Positions 17,279 through 26,372 of a DNA stretch of 64,000 bases are shown here, one piece after another. The notes beneath the pieces were generated by a model. It was not told the origin of the DNA. It ran no database searches and saw only the letters and a program-made list of their open reading frames with translations. The stretch is from assembly GCA_963669405.2 (NCBI GenBank), contig CAXXHF010000002.1, positions 1,426,001-1,490,000 of the forward strand, given 5' to 3'. The stretch is from Aureisphaera sp963669405 (GTDB taxonomy: Bacteria > Bacteroidota > Bacteroidia > Flavobacteriales > Flavobacteriaceae). Made by a program: the position numbers and the translations under genes. Position 1 is the stretch's first letter, and each line of letters begins with the position of its first letter.

Positions 17279-18073
17279 ATGGATGCTTGGGAAGCTATTG
17301 TCTTGGGCATAGTCCAAGGCTTGACCGAATTTCTCCCGGTCTCATCCAGTGGTCACTTAGAATTGGGCAAAGCCTTATTAGGAGATCAATCCGTTCCAGA
17401 AGAAAGCCTTTTATTTACCGTGGTATTGCATTTTGCTACGGCATTAAGTACGCTTGTTGTATTCCGAAAAGATGTTTGGGATATCCTAAAAGGTCTGTTT
17501 CAATTTAAATGGAATGAAGAGACCCGATTTTCCTTAAAAATCATTGTTTCTATGATTCCTGCAGTACTCATTGGTGTATTGTTTGAGGAACAACTAGAAG
17601 CCCTTTTTGGGGGCAATATAGGTTTTGTAGGGGCTATGCTTATTGTAACAGCCCTTTTATTGTGGCTGGCAGATAAAGCCAAAAACACAGAAAAAAAAGT
17701 ATCCTATAAAAATGCATTTGTCATTGGAATTGCACAAGCCATTGCAATGTTACCTGGTATTTCGCGTAGCGGTGCTACAATTTCTACTTCTGTTTTACTA
17801 GGGAATGACAAAAACAAGGCAGCCCGTTTTTCTTTTTTGATGGTAGTCCCTCTTATTTTTGGTAAAATAGCCAAAGACATCGTAAGTGGTGACCTAAGTG
17901 CCGAAACGGCAAATTTCACTACACTGGGGTTGGGTTTTGTTGCCGCTTTTGTGGCAGGACTGTTGGCATGTACTTGGATGATTGCTTTGGTTAGAAAAAG
18001 TAAATTGAGCTGGTTTGCCATCTATTGTCTATTGGTGGGTATCACTGCCATTATTATTAGCTTTGTTTCATGA
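17279..18073 (+). CDS. uppP: Undecaprenyl-diphosphatase
   Basis: The 264-residue membrane protein has the two BacA/UppP signatures: GIVQGLTEFLPVSSSGHLEL near the start and PGISRSGATISTSVLLG in the middle, which form the active site. It dephosphorylates undecaprenyl diphosphate so the lipid carrier can be reused for peptidoglycan and O-antigen synthesis. Seven or eight helices are predictable. Its stop overlaps the truB start by 4 bases (ATGA). Confidence 0.95.
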   Translation: MDAWEAIVLGIVQGLTEFLPVSSSGHLELGKALLGDQSVPEESLLFTVVLHFATALSTLVVFRKDVWDILKGLFQFKWNEETRFSLKIIVSMIPAVLIGVLFEEQLEALFGGNIGFVGAMLIVTALLLWLADKAKNTEKKVSYKNAFVIGIAQAIAMLPGISRSGATISTSVLLGNDKNKAARFSFLMVVPLIFGKIAKDIVSGDLSAETANFTTLGLGFVAAFVAGLLACTWMIALVRKSKLSWFAIYCLLVGITAIIISFVS

Positions 18074-18762
18074 CAGTAGAAGATTTTAAAGAAGGCCAAG
18101 TACTTCTTATAGACAAACCTCTGGAGTGGTCTTCTTTTCAGGTGGTGAACAAGGTTCGTTGGTTGATACGAAAACGGTACGGTATCAAAAAAATAAAGGT
18201 AGGACATGCAGGTACTTTAGATCCTCTGGCAACGGGACTCCTTATTCTTTGTACTGGAAAATTCACCAAGAAAATTGAAACATATCAGGCTCAAGAAAAA
18301 GAATATACCGGAACTTTTACATTAGGCGGCACTACTCCAAGTTATGATTTGGAGACCGAAATTGATTGTGAATTCGATGTTTCTGGAATTACCCCAGCAG
18401 AAATCCTTGAAACCACTCATAAATTTATAGGTGAGATTCAGCAGCAACCTCCCGTTTTTTCAGCTTTAAAAAAAGATGGAAAACGATTGTATGAATTTGC
18501 GCGGGAAGGAAAGGAAGTGGAAATCCCAATGCGAACCATCCATATCTCTGAATTTGAAATTACAAACATCGACCTCCCAAAAGTAGACTTTAGAGTTGCT
18601 TGCAGCAAAGGGACCTATATTCGTTCTCTAGCACATGATTTTGGGAAAGCGCTTAATAACGGGGCGCACCTTTCTGCTTTAAGACGTACCAAAATTGGGG
18701 ATTTTGATGTAAAAAATGCCGTTTCCGTTGTGGGTTTTGAAGAATCCTTAAAAATCTCTTAA
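18070..18762 (+). CDS. truB: tRNA pseudouridine(55) synthase
   Basis: The 230-residue protein has the TruB catalytic motif GHAGTLDPLATGLL, in which Asp is the nucleophile, and the later KGTYIRSLAHDFG element. It makes pseudouridine 55 in the T-loop of tRNAs. Length fits the short bacterial form without a full PUA domain. It is the fifth gene of the ftsX operon and overlaps uppP by 4 bases. Confidence 0.95.
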   Translation: MTVEDFKEGQVLLIDKPLEWSSFQVVNKVRWLIRKRYGIKKIKVGHAGTLDPLATGLLILCTGKFTKKIETYQAQEKEYTGTFTLGGTTPSYDLETEIDCEFDVSGITPAEILETTHKFIGEIQQQPPVFSALKKDGKRLYEFAREGKEVEIPMRTIHISEFEITNIDLPKVDFRVACSKGTYIRSLAHDFGKALNNGAHLSALRRTKIGDFDVKNAVSVVGFEESLKIS

Positions 18763-18826
18763 TCTTTACGTTAAATCGTATTAAAACACTTTGTTAACTT
18801 TGTGAAAATTGGTCTTTTTGTCCTTT

Positions 18827-19534
18827 ATGAACTTTAACTATTCTTATCGTGCTTTTCTAATCACCAGTCTTTTGGTGGGGAATTTGGTGTTGCTTTTGGT
18901 AAGTATTAGGCTTTATAAGGAAGAACAACCCGAGGAAGAGCCTTTAGCCATTGAATATGCTGAAGAGCTATTAGAGGAAGAACTGGCTGTAATATCTACA
19001 GAACATGTTAAAATAGAAACTCATTCTGCTTACAATGAAGCAGAAGAGTTTATACGTGAATTGGAAGGTGAACGAAATTCTGAAACCGAAAATCAGGAGG
19101 AACTTTCTTCAGAAACCGATCTTTCCGAAATTGATACCAGCTCTAACGATTTAGCATTAGCCAGTGCGCAAGACCGCTTGCAAAAAGTAAAAGAAGAGCT
19201 TTCAAAAAAAGCCAATAACAAACCAAGTACTGAAGCTTCTGCCTCTACCAATAGAAAAACCACTATTAGCTATCATCTGGAAGACAGAAAACCCCTTTCG
19301 CTACGAAATCCTGTATATACCTGTGACAGTGGCGGCAAAATTGTGATCAACATTGAAGTAAGTGCATTGGGAAAAGTAACCAAGGCTTATTATAACAAAT
19401 CGAGTTCTACAACTACTAATGGTTGTTTAATTGATAGCGCTTTGGAATATGCCCGAAAAGCGAAATTTACAACTTCTGCAAGCAAACCCAAACAAATAGG
19501 TTCCATCACTTATCATTTTCCCGGGCAATACTAA
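18827..19534 (+). CDS. TonB-like C-terminal domain protein
   Basis: Taken from the ATG at 18827 (MNFNYSYRAF), the 235-residue protein has one N-terminal helix (about 10-28), a long acidic Glu-rich linker (about 30-145), and a C-terminal domain (about 160-235). The latter resembles TonB/TolA C-terminal folds: GGKIVINIEVSALGKVTKAY, and a final strand before FPGQY. It could span the periplasm and contact an outer-membrane partner. No proline-rich stretch is present, so it is not a standard TonB. It overlaps the convergent thioredoxin-like gene by 4 bases. Confidence 0.65.
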   Translation: MNFNYSYRAFLITSLLVGNLVLLLVSIRLYKEEQPEEEPLAIEYAEELLEEELAVISTEHVKIETHSAYNEAEEFIRELEGERNSETENQEELSSETDLSEIDTSSNDLALASAQDRLQKVKEELSKKANNKPSTEASASTNRKTTISYHLEDRKPLSLRNPVYTCDSGGKIVINIEVSALGKVTKAYYNKSSSTTTNGCLIDSALEYARKAKFTTSASKPKQIGSITYHFPGQY

Positions 19535-20151
19535 GAGAGTAAGCCAGAAAGATCTTCTACAATATTTTGTGATTTATCCTTATTGTACCACACTTGTAAG
19601 TCCTTTTTAAACTCAGGAGTTAATGCACCATATGCTTCCTTATAATCATTTACCATTTGTGTGGCAACAGAAGGTCTTGGCCCCCAATCTCCTACTACTT
19701 CTTCCTTTTCATGATCCCAAACAATGAGTTTAGGAATGGACATAGAGCCATGGGTAAGAAATTCATTCATAAGATCAAGATTCTCATCCCTAAGAACCAC
19801 CTTAAAGTCAATATGGGGTGCCAGTTGAGCCAACTTATTCATAGCTGGCATAGACTGTGCTGCATCACCACACCAACTTTCAGTTAGCACCAACCAAGTT
19901 TGTTTACCCGAATGGTTTTTGAACGTTTCCTGAATAACCTCAGGTATCTTAACGGTCTTGTCCAATCGCTTCATTCGGGAATGATTTAATAGCGTATACT
20001 GTGTTAATGCTTCGGTTTGGTTAGGACCCGTACTGGTTTCTTTTTCTACATGATCTGCTACCAGCTTTCTATATACTTCATAGGAAGTCCCTTGATCCAT
20101 AGCTTCTTTTACTAAAGAAGTCTTATCTAACGTTTTTGTCATTATTTCCAT
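19531..20151 (-). CDS. Thioredoxin-family protein without the second active Cys
   Basis: The 206-residue protein (possibly starting at the fourth residue, ATG at 20142) has a thioredoxin-like domain from about residue 80 with LTESWCGDAAQSMPAMNKL. The usual CxxC reads C-G-D-A, leaving one cysteine. The cis-Pro region is SMSIPKLIVWD. Members with WCGDA are common in Bacteroidota. With one Cys it may act through mixed disulfides or bacillithiol-type chemistry rather than as a classic reductase; this is inference. Confidence 0.78.
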   Translation of the reverse strand: MEIMTKTLDKTSLVKEAMDQGTSYEVYRKLVADHVEKETSTGPNQTEALTQYTLLNHSRMKRLDKTVKIPEVIQETFKNHSGKQTWLVLTESWCGDAAQSMPAMNKLAQLAPHIDFKVVLRDENLDLMNEFLTHGSMSIPKLIVWDHEKEEVVGDWGPRPSVATQMVNDYKEAYGALTPEFKKDLQVWYNKDKSQNIVEDLSGLLS

Positions 20152-20218
20152 AAATCATAAGTCGTAAAATTATAGAAATCTTACTAACTTTCATCCATAC
20201 ATTAAAAACTGAAATGGA

Positions 20219-20779
20219 ATGAAAAAAAGATGTGCTTGGTGCGGAGAAGATCCTTTATATGTTGCTTATCATGACAATGAATGGGGTGTGCCTGTAAAAG
20301 ATGATGATTCGTTATTCGAATTTCTGATTTTAGAAACTTTTCAGGCGGGATTAAGCTGGATTACCGTTCTTCGGAAACGTGAAAATTTCCGAAAGGCTTT
20401 CGACCATTTCGATTATAAGAAGATTGCAGGGTACAATCAAGAAAAGATTGATTCTTTGCTTCAGGACGCTGGAATCATTAGAAACAAATTGAAGATCAAC
20501 GCAACTATAACCAATGCGCAGGCTTTTATAAAGGTACAAGAGGAGTTTGGAAGTTTCAGTAATTATATCTGGGGGTTTACTGAAGGCAAACCAATAAAGA
20601 ACACCTTTAAAGAAATGAAGGACATTCCTGCCAACACTCCGCTAAGCGATACTATTAGCAAAGACCTAAAAAAACGCGGATTTAAATTTGTGGGCACTAC
20701 GGTAATATATGCTCATATGCAAGCAACGGGTATGGTCAATGACCATATAATGGATTGTTTTAGATACGAAGAGGTTTAG
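20219..20779 (+). CDS. tag: DNA-3-methyladenine glycosylase I
   Basis: The 186-residue protein is a full-length Tag. It begins with the zinc-binding N terminus RCAWCGEDPLYVAYHDNEWG, has the ETFQAGLSWITVLRKR active region, and ends with the second zinc His (HIMDC). It removes 3-methyladenine from alkylated DNA, starting base-excision repair. It overlaps the convergent TPR-protein gene by 4 bases. Confidence 0.95.
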   Translation: MKKRCAWCGEDPLYVAYHDNEWGVPVKDDDSLFEFLILETFQAGLSWITVLRKRENFRKAFDHFDYKKIAGYNQEKIDSLLQDAGIIRNKLKINATITNAQAFIKVQEEFGSFSNYIWGFTEGKPIKNTFKEMKDIPANTPLSDTISKDLKKRGFKFVGTTVIYAHMQATGMVNDHIMDCFRYEEV

Positions 20780-21117
20780 TTATCTAGAACAGCCAAATGT
20801 GGGTTTCCTTCTAGACGAACCTTTAGCGCTTTAAGGGTTTGCTTGTAACGAAAAAGAATCTTTTTATCTGTAGGCTTTTCAATTTCAAACACCTTTTCGA
20901 ACCACTTTTTGGCCGAAGGATAATTACCTTGAAAGTAATGTTCGTTTGCTAATTTCAGATAGATTTCTGGGGTTCCATAACCTTCTTTTACAACTTGTTC
21001 GTATACTTTGGCTACATCGATGTCTTTATTAACATCGGTTTTAGCTTGATTTTGTGCAAAAAGGTTTGAAGCCACGAAAAGGCATAGAATACATAAAATG
21101 GGGGCAATACGTCTCAT
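20776..21117 (-). CDS. Secreted TPR-like protein
   Basis: The 113-residue protein has a signal peptide (about 1-21, ending ASNLFAQ) and one clear tetratricopeptide-like repeat: PEIYLKLANEHYFQGNYPSA then KKWFEKVFEIEK. The last 35 residues may form a second, degenerate repeat. It resembles the N-terminal part of longer flavobacterial TPR-OmpA proteins, but no OmpA domain follows. It is a single gene; periplasmic binding role likely, not shown. Confidence 0.7.
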   Translation of the reverse strand: MRRIAPILCILCLFVASNLFAQNQAKTDVNKDIDVAKVYEQVVKEGYGTPEIYLKLANEHYFQGNYPSAKKWFEKVFEIEKPTDKKILFRYKQTLKALKVRLEGNPHLAVLDN

Positions 21118-21241
21118 AAGTGTGAATTTGGGAAAATTCTGATGCTAATGTGTTGATTCCCTGTATAAAAACCAAATTTATTCGATGAACTGCATAAAAT
21201 TTAAAAGAACTTTGGGAAAATCTATCTGCCAAATAGACGAT

Positions 21242-21886
21242 TTAGGAAGTTTTCAAAAAGTTTAAAAATATATCTCTTGGAATCTCTTTGGCTCCAAGAC
21301 TATCCAAATGCTGGGTATAAACCTGGCAATCTATAAGTCTATATTCACGAATTTTAAGTTGCTGAACCCAATGATAAAATCCTACTTTAGATGCATCACT
21401 TACGAGACTGAACATACTTTCCCCACAAAAAACTTTCTTATCTGGTAGGTCTATACCATATAATCCCCCCACTAAGACATCGTTTTGCCAAACCTCAACT
21501 GAGATGGCGTGGTCCAATTCATGTAACTCTTGATAGGCATTAATCATATCTTGAGTGATCCAAGTTCCTCCTTGGTCGGTTCTTTTAACTTGAGCACATT
21601 GTGAAATCACTTCAGAAAAACATGTGTTGTAGGTGATTTTGAAAGTATCTTTTTTTAGGGTTCTTCGGAAGCTTTTCGATAGTTTCAACTCATCTGGAAA
21701 AAGAACCATTCTAGGATCCGGAGACCACCATAGGATAGGATCTCCTTCTTCAAACCAAGGAAATATCCCAGATCTATAAGCCAACAACAACCTTTCAGTA
21801 GACAAATCACCCCCTACTGCCAACAGGCCTTCTCCTGAAGCATATTCGGATGGAGGAAACCACAACTCTTCAGAAATATAAATCAT
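21242..21886 (-). CDS. aat: Leucyl/phenylalanyl-tRNA--protein transferase
   Basis: The 214-residue protein has the family signature: FPPSEYASGEGLLAVGGDLS, then GIFPWFEEGDPILWWSPDPR, and the GLYGIDL core. It attaches Leu or Phe from tRNA to proteins with N-terminal Arg or Lys, marking them for ClpAP through ClpS. It is a single gene with no partner next to it. Confidence 0.95.
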   Translation of the reverse strand: MIYISEELWFPPSEYASGEGLLAVGGDLSTERLLLAYRSGIFPWFEEGDPILWWSPDPRMVLFPDELKLSKSFRRTLKKDTFKITYNTCFSEVISQCAQVKRTDQGGTWITQDMINAYQELHELDHAISVEVWQNDVLVGGLYGIDLPDKKVFCGESMFSLVSDASKVGFYHWVQQLKIREYRLIDCQVYTQHLDSLGAKEIPRDIFLNFLKTS

Positions 21887-22038
21887 TGAATTTCAATAAA
21901 AAAGCATGTTAAAGTAAAGAAACCAGTTTGATTTCTCCAGAATTTTTAGGAAATTTAAGCAACCGTTTGGATACTGGCTAAACTTTTGATCATCATTGTT
22001 ATTATTTGAATTTCCAAAACGGTACCTAACCCAAAACT

Positions 22039-22088
22039 AACCTCGCTGATATTAATAAAAAATTAATGTCAGTGGGGTTTTACTTTTT
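22039..22088 (+). terminator. Plus-strand intrinsic terminator without a known gene
   Basis: The 18-base arms at 22039-22056 and 22062-22079 pair fully on the plus-strand RNA if three G-U pairs are counted; on the minus strand these become A-C mismatches. A T-rich tract follows on the plus strand only. No gene is seen on the plus strand upstream (21887-22038). Confidence 0.6.
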
Positions 22089-23460
22089 AGAGCAACAATA
22101 AACCCAAAAGAAAAACAATACTCCCCAAAATCATTAATAACAGGGTATAAGGTAAAATCTCCTTTGCCTTCAATTTCGTAATTCCCAATAAAGGCAATGC
22201 CCAAAACGGCTGTAGCATATTGGTTATTTGATCACCATAGGCCAATGCCATAACGGCTTTATTTAATGGAACTCCCAATTTAAGTGCAGATTCTACCACA
22301 ATAGGTCCTTGTACAGCCCATTGTCCTCCACCACTAGGCACAAAAATATTCACCAACCCTGCACTGAAAAAAGTAAACAGTGGCAAGGTAGTTTCATTGG
22401 CGATAGAGACAAAGAAATCTGATATTTGACCTACCAGGCCACTTCCGCTCATAATGCCCATAATACCAAAATACAAAGGAAACTGAATCAAAATACCAGA
22501 TGCTCCTTTAATGGCTTCTTCTACCCCATTTAGGAAACTGGCAAAACTTCCATGCAGCACTAATGCCAATCCCAACATAAAAAGATTCAACATATTAGGG
22601 GTAATGATAAACTTACTTAGGTTTCCAAAATATTGATAGAAAAATGCTACCAAAACGATACTTCCAAAAACAATTCCTACCCACTTGGAGTGATCAATGC
22701 GTTCTGCTCCTTTTCGTTCCTTATTTTCTGGGGTCCAAGCTTTGTAGGTAGGTAAATCAATCTCTGTAGATGGTATTTTTTTGGCAATAAAAGCCAAAAA
22801 CATAGGGATTAGTACCAAAAGTATTCCAAAAAGCAACAAATTAGAACCACTGAATATGGTTTCTGAATACGGGATAAGATCTGGTAATTGCGACTGTAAA
22901 GAAGGATCCATTTGGTTCAAAAAACTGGCCAAATGCCCACTCTCACTTACTTTTGAAGGAGCTGAACCACTCATCCCTCCGTGCCAAATCATAAGGCCAA
23001 CATAACCTGCCGCACCTACTAATGGATAATTGATTTTAAAGCCCCTGCTTTGAGTAGATTCTGCCACTTTTCGGGCTAAAATAGCTCCAAAAATAAGTCC
23101 CAAACCCCAATTGAAAAAAGACACCAACATGGTAGATGCACTCACCAATACCACCGCATTGGCTGTATTGGTTACTAGACCCGTTAATCCTTGAATAATA
23201 GCATTCATGGGCTTGCTCAACACCAGTATATGCCCCAATACCAAAATAAGCATCATTTGGTATGCAAAGACCAGTAATCCATTACTCCACACGCCACTTT
23301 CCCAATAGGAAAGAATAGCTAAAAACCCATTCTCATTTTCAGGTGCATCGGTAAATAACCATGCTAAAACCATGGTGACAATGGTAAGAATGATAGCAAT
23401 GGCAAAAGGGGAAGGCAAAAAGCGCTTAAATAGCGTTTCTATAGTTTGGGTGATCTTCAT
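22087..23460 (-). CDS. Short-chain fatty acid transporter (AtoE family)
   Basis: The 457-residue membrane protein has about 11-12 helices and the AtoE pattern: FLPSPFAIAIILTIVTM at the N terminus, WHGGMSGSAP in the middle, and FVPSGGGQWAVQGP followed by YGDQITNMLQPFW. AtoE proteins import acetoacetate and short-chain fatty acids. It is a single gene. Anion substrate is not fixed by sequence. Confidence 0.9.
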   Translation of the reverse strand: MKITQTIETLFKRFLPSPFAIAIILTIVTMVLAWLFTDAPENENGFLAILSYWESGVWSNGLLVFAYQMMLILVLGHILVLSKPMNAIIQGLTGLVTNTANAVVLVSASTMLVSFFNWGLGLIFGAILARKVAESTQSRGFKINYPLVGAAGYVGLMIWHGGMSGSAPSKVSESGHLASFLNQMDPSLQSQLPDLIPYSETIFSGSNLLLFGILLVLIPMFLAFIAKKIPSTEIDLPTYKAWTPENKERKGAERIDHSKWVGIVFGSIVLVAFFYQYFGNLSKFIITPNMLNLFMLGLALVLHGSFASFLNGVEEAIKGASGILIQFPLYFGIMGIMSGSGLVGQISDFFVSIANETTLPLFTFFSAGLVNIFVPSGGGQWAVQGPIVVESALKLGVPLNKAVMALAYGDQITNMLQPFWALPLLGITKLKAKEILPYTLLLMILGSIVFLLGLLLL

Positions 23461-23470
23461 GGGTTAAAAA

Positions 23471-23500
23471 TAAAAAAATCCCACTGCATAGTAGGATTTT
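23471..23500 (-). terminator. Terminator of the M43-like protease gene
   Basis: Minus-strand arms AAAATCCTAC and GTGGGATTTT (one G-U pair) followed by a T-run. It closes transcription of the secreted protease gene that ends at 23523. Confidence 0.8.
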
Positions 23501-23522
23501 AGTCTGATCACATTTTACTCAT

Positions 23523-24968
23523 CTAATTTCTAACATAAATCATTCGCTCATCAATGGTTCCATTATCATAATATATTTCAATTTTATACAACCCTTTTTC
23601 CAAGGAACGAAAATAACTTTCATCTATAATCATTTTTGCATCGATTTGTTCACGTGATATGTTTAAATTGAATAAATCGTCTTTAAATCTTATAATTGTC
23701 CCTCCGATAGGTTGTGGTCCTGTTCCATTATTATCCCAACATCTTCTAGGTTGTGGATCATCTAATTGAATAATTTTAATAGCCGTATGATTGGGGTGTA
23801 CAATAGATGTGTAATTATTCTCGTCACAGCTAATAGTACCATAGATTGTTCCCAAATCCTGAAAAGAAGTTTCCTCATAGAGTACAGGTAGATCGCAGTT
23901 TAATGGAATACTCGAGCAACTACAATCTACAAACTCGTAATCAAAACCTGGCTGGAACGTTGGAGGGTTAGGAAAACTTCCTCCAAGATCATAAGAACCA
24001 TCATAAGGCTCGTATAAGGAGGCTATTGTTGTTATAGCTGGAAATAATTTTTGATTAACTACAATTAATTCTGAATCCAATTCAATTGTTTCCAACATTC
24101 TGATTTTTTGCCCAATAGAAAAACGATCATGACATCCAGAATTAGGATAAGGCGGATATCCTTTGGACATATAGTTCCTCACATCATCTTCAAAAATTTG
24201 ATAAGGAGTTCCTCCACAATCTGTGCCCGAACCTATATAAGTACATGTCGTAATGTCTATATCAATTTCATTACTCGTTCCGCCCACACCAAGAAAATAG
24301 GGTTTTGCGGCTGTATCTACCACAAAATCTCCAGCACAGTCTGCATTATAGGCTATATCTGCAGGATTGCGGGTGACTCGTTCACAAATAGAACTATTAT
24401 CCCACTCATGTTCAGTGTGCAATAAACCTAAACTATGTCCAAGTTCATGAAGAATGGTGTATGTTACATTTTGAAAATTATTTTCACTAACGCCTAAAAA
24501 TCTACTAGGTGTTCCAGATGCTTGACCTCCACCGAGATCAAATTTTCTAGGGACATAAAAATTAAATGAATTCTCAATTACATGCCCATTATTTTTAGCA
24601 TAGCTTTTTATACTATGTATACTAGAACCCGAGTAATGTATATCTGAATTAAAACTGGTATTGTCATACCCTATATATTTAAAAAATATATTGAATTGAT
24701 TAAACTCTTTATTTATATAGGCAACATTTTGTAATACTGTCTGTTCATTGATAGTTGGAACATTAGGGCTACTACTCTTATTGATCCCCCAAAAGAAAAT
24801 ATTAAGTACTACTGGTTCAAAATTCGCAAGATATATAGGGTCTATAGAATGACTATAATCTTCTTCATTAATTAAACTACCATTACTTGTACTGCAATTC
24901 ATTAAATTTTGAGAAAAAATACTTTGGGTCAAAAAAAACAAACACAAAATAAAAACTTTTGACTTCAT
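23523..24968 (-). CDS. Secreted M43-like zinc metalloprotease
   Basis: The 481-residue protein has a signal peptide (about 1-19, cleaved before Gln) and the metzincin zinc motif HELGHSLGLLHTEH (HExxHxxGxxH) at about residue 170-183. After it comes a Cys-containing region with CAGDFVVDTAAKPY, the pappalysin/M43 pattern D(T)xA near the Met-turn, and NYMSKGYPPYPNSGCHDRFS (the Met-turn region). No clear T9SS domain is seen; the end forms a strand-rich domain with IYYDNGTIDERMIYVRN. It probably degrades extracellular proteins. It is a single gene with its own -7 box (25028-25021). Confidence 0.82.
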   Translation of the reverse strand: MKSKVFILCLFFLTQSIFSQNLMNCSTSNGSLINEEDYSHSIDPIYLANFEPVVLNIFFWGINKSSSPNVPTINEQTVLQNVAYINKEFNQFNIFFKYIGYDNTSFNSDIHYSGSSIHSIKSYAKNNGHVIENSFNFYVPRKFDLGGGQASGTPSRFLGVSENNFQNVTYTILHELGHSLGLLHTEHEWDNSSICERVTRNPADIAYNADCAGDFVVDTAAKPYFLGVGGTSNEIDIDITTCTYIGSGTDCGGTPYQIFEDDVRNYMSKGYPPYPNSGCHDRFSIGQKIRMLETIELDSELIVVNQKLFPAITTIASLYEPYDGSYDLGGSFPNPPTFQPGFDYEFVDCSCSSIPLNCDLPVLYEETSFQDLGTIYGTISCDENNYTSIVHPNHTAIKIIQLDDPQPRRCWDNNGTGPQPIGGTIIRFKDDLFNLNISREQIDAKMIIDESYFRSLEKGLYKIEIYYDNGTIDERMIYVRN

Positions 24969-25020
24969 ACTTTTGAACTTTAAAATTCCTAAACCATTTT
25001 ATAAAATATCAATTTGTAAA

Positions 25021-25028
25021 CAAACCTA
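25021..25028 (-). promoter_or_regulatory. -7 promoter box of the M43-like protease gene
   Basis: The minus strand reads TAGGTTTG (TAnnTTTG) 53 bases before the ATG at 24968. Confidence 0.45.
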
Positions 25029-25033
25029 TAAAT

Positions 25034-25059
25034 AAAAACCCGCCAAAAGGCGGGTTTTT
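25034..25059 (-). terminator. Terminator of the DUF3127 gene
   Basis: Arms AAAAACCCGCC and GGCGGGTTTTT around an AAAA loop; symmetrical. It lies downstream of the DUF3127 stop at 25131. Confidence 0.85.
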
Positions 25060-25130
25060 ATTTGTGTAAGTCTTTGAAATTGAATTAATTCAAGTATCCT
25101 GAGCGATTAAATAAGTATTCTTTTTTTTGA

Positions 25131-25508
25131 CTAAAACGGCAAATCATCATGATCTTCTTCTTTAAAATCTGTAGCAGGCTCAAAAGCATCTGCAGGAGGC
25201 ATTGGAGGCATATCTGGAGAGTTTGCTGCTTGTTCTAGGTTTTCTACACGCCACCCTTGTATGGAGTTGAAATATTTGGTTTCCCCTTGTGGGTTTACCC
25301 ATTCACGTCCTCTTAGATTGATACTCACCTTTACATTTTGCCCAACTTGATAATTATTAAGTAAATCTGTTTTATCCTGAACAAATTCTATCATTATATG
25401 TTGTGGATATTGCTCCTCTGTGGTAATGACCATTTCTCTTTTTCTGAAACCATTGTTACCATAGGTCTTGGTCTCATCGATCATTTTAATTTTTCCTTGT
25501 ACTTCCAT
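25131..25508 (-). CDS. DUF3127 OB-fold-like protein with SSB-type C-terminal tip
   Basis: Starting at the ATG at 25508 (MEVQGKIKMIDETK), the 125-residue protein has the DUF3127 domain (about 1-85) that reads like an OB fold, with FRKREMVITTEEQYPQHI and YFNSIQGWRVE. A low-complexity Pro/Asp/Glu linker (about 92-118) ends in EEDHDDLPF. The terminal DDLPF is identical to the tip of the window's own SSB. That tip binds DNA repair and replication enzymes in SSB. This suggests a second single-strand-binding-like or SSB-partner-binding protein; not shown experimentally here. It lies 20 bases downstream of the flavin reductase gene. Confidence 0.82.
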   Translation of the reverse strand: MEVQGKIKMIDETKTYGNNGFRKREMVITTEEQYPQHIMIEFVQDKTDLLNNYQVGQNVKVSINLRGREWVNPQGETKYFNSIQGWRVENLEQAANSPDMPPMPPADAFEPATDFKEEDHDDLPF

Positions 25509-25527
25509 CGTTTTCTTAAAATTTATG

Positions 25528-26367
25528 CTAATTATCGTATTTGGTAAGGAGTTCTGTCCAGGCTTCTTCAACACGGCCCTCTCCTAGTAAAATATGTGCT
25601 TTGTTATGTTGTTCTACAGCATCAGAAACATAGTGCTCTGCTCCTTCCGGTAAAGCCTCTACATTTGCCAATTGCCCAAGATCATTTCCTGTAAGGGTAG
25701 AACTTAGTCTTATTGCTTCAGGTAATGCATCCACGCCAATTCCATGAGTTCTTAATGGTTTTTCAACCTCAAAAAGTCCTTCCTTGGCACGACTATACCA
25801 ATTTCCGCCCAGACGGGATACGGTATCAATCTTTATAGGATCTATTTTCCCCGACGCATCTAAAATGGATTCATCTATATGCAATTGCACAACTTCAGCA
25901 ACCACAAGATTTCCTGCTCCACCTTCAGAACCCAAAGCAATGACATCATTTACCCTGCATTCAAATTGCACAGGGGATTCTCCCACTCTAGGAGGTTTTA
26001 CTTTTTCTGAAGGAACTTCAGTAAATCCGGCTTTTACAAATTCATTCACTCCTTTTGCATATTCTGTAGAGGATAAACTCATTTGCTGCACCATAGCATG
26101 GCTTACAATGTTAATAACCACCTCTTTGGTTTCAATTATATTTTCCAGTGTATGCTTAGTGGTATTATCTCGTACCCTACGGGCAGGCGAGAAAATCATT
26201 ATAGGAGGATTGGCACTAAATACATTAAAGAAACTATAGGGGGAAAGGTTCACATTCCCATCTTTATCTACTGTGCTTGCAAAACAAATGGGTCTTGGGG
26301 CAACAGCACCTAAGAGGTAACCATGCAATTGTGGTGTAGAAATTTCTTTCGGGTCTATTCGTAACAT
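25528..26367 (-). CDS. Flavin reductase-like FMN-binding protein
   Basis: The 279-residue protein (from the ATG at 26367, MLRIDPKEI) has the flavin-reductase split-barrel pattern: GAVAPRPICFASTVDKDG, NLSPYSFFNVFSANPPIM, and NIVSHAMVQQMSLSS. It binds FMN and may reduce flavin or act in a two-component oxygenase. The -7 box TACATTTG sits only 5 bases before this ATG, so the transcript may be leaderless; an ATG at 26385 would be upstream of the box and is rejected. The DUF3127 gene follows. Confidence 0.88.
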   Translation of the reverse strand: MLRIDPKEISTPQLHGYLLGAVAPRPICFASTVDKDGNVNLSPYSFFNVFSANPPIMIFSPARRVRDNTTKHTLENIIETKEVVINIVSHAMVQQMSLSSTEYAKGVNEFVKAGFTEVPSEKVKPPRVGESPVQFECRVNDVIALGSEGGAGNLVVAEVVQLHIDESILDASGKIDPIKIDTVSRLGGNWYSRAKEGLFEVEKPLRTHGIGVDALPEAIRLSSTLTGNDLGQLANVEALPEGAEHYVSDAVEQHNKAHILLGEGRVEEAWTELLTKYDN

Positions 26368-26372
26368 CCATG

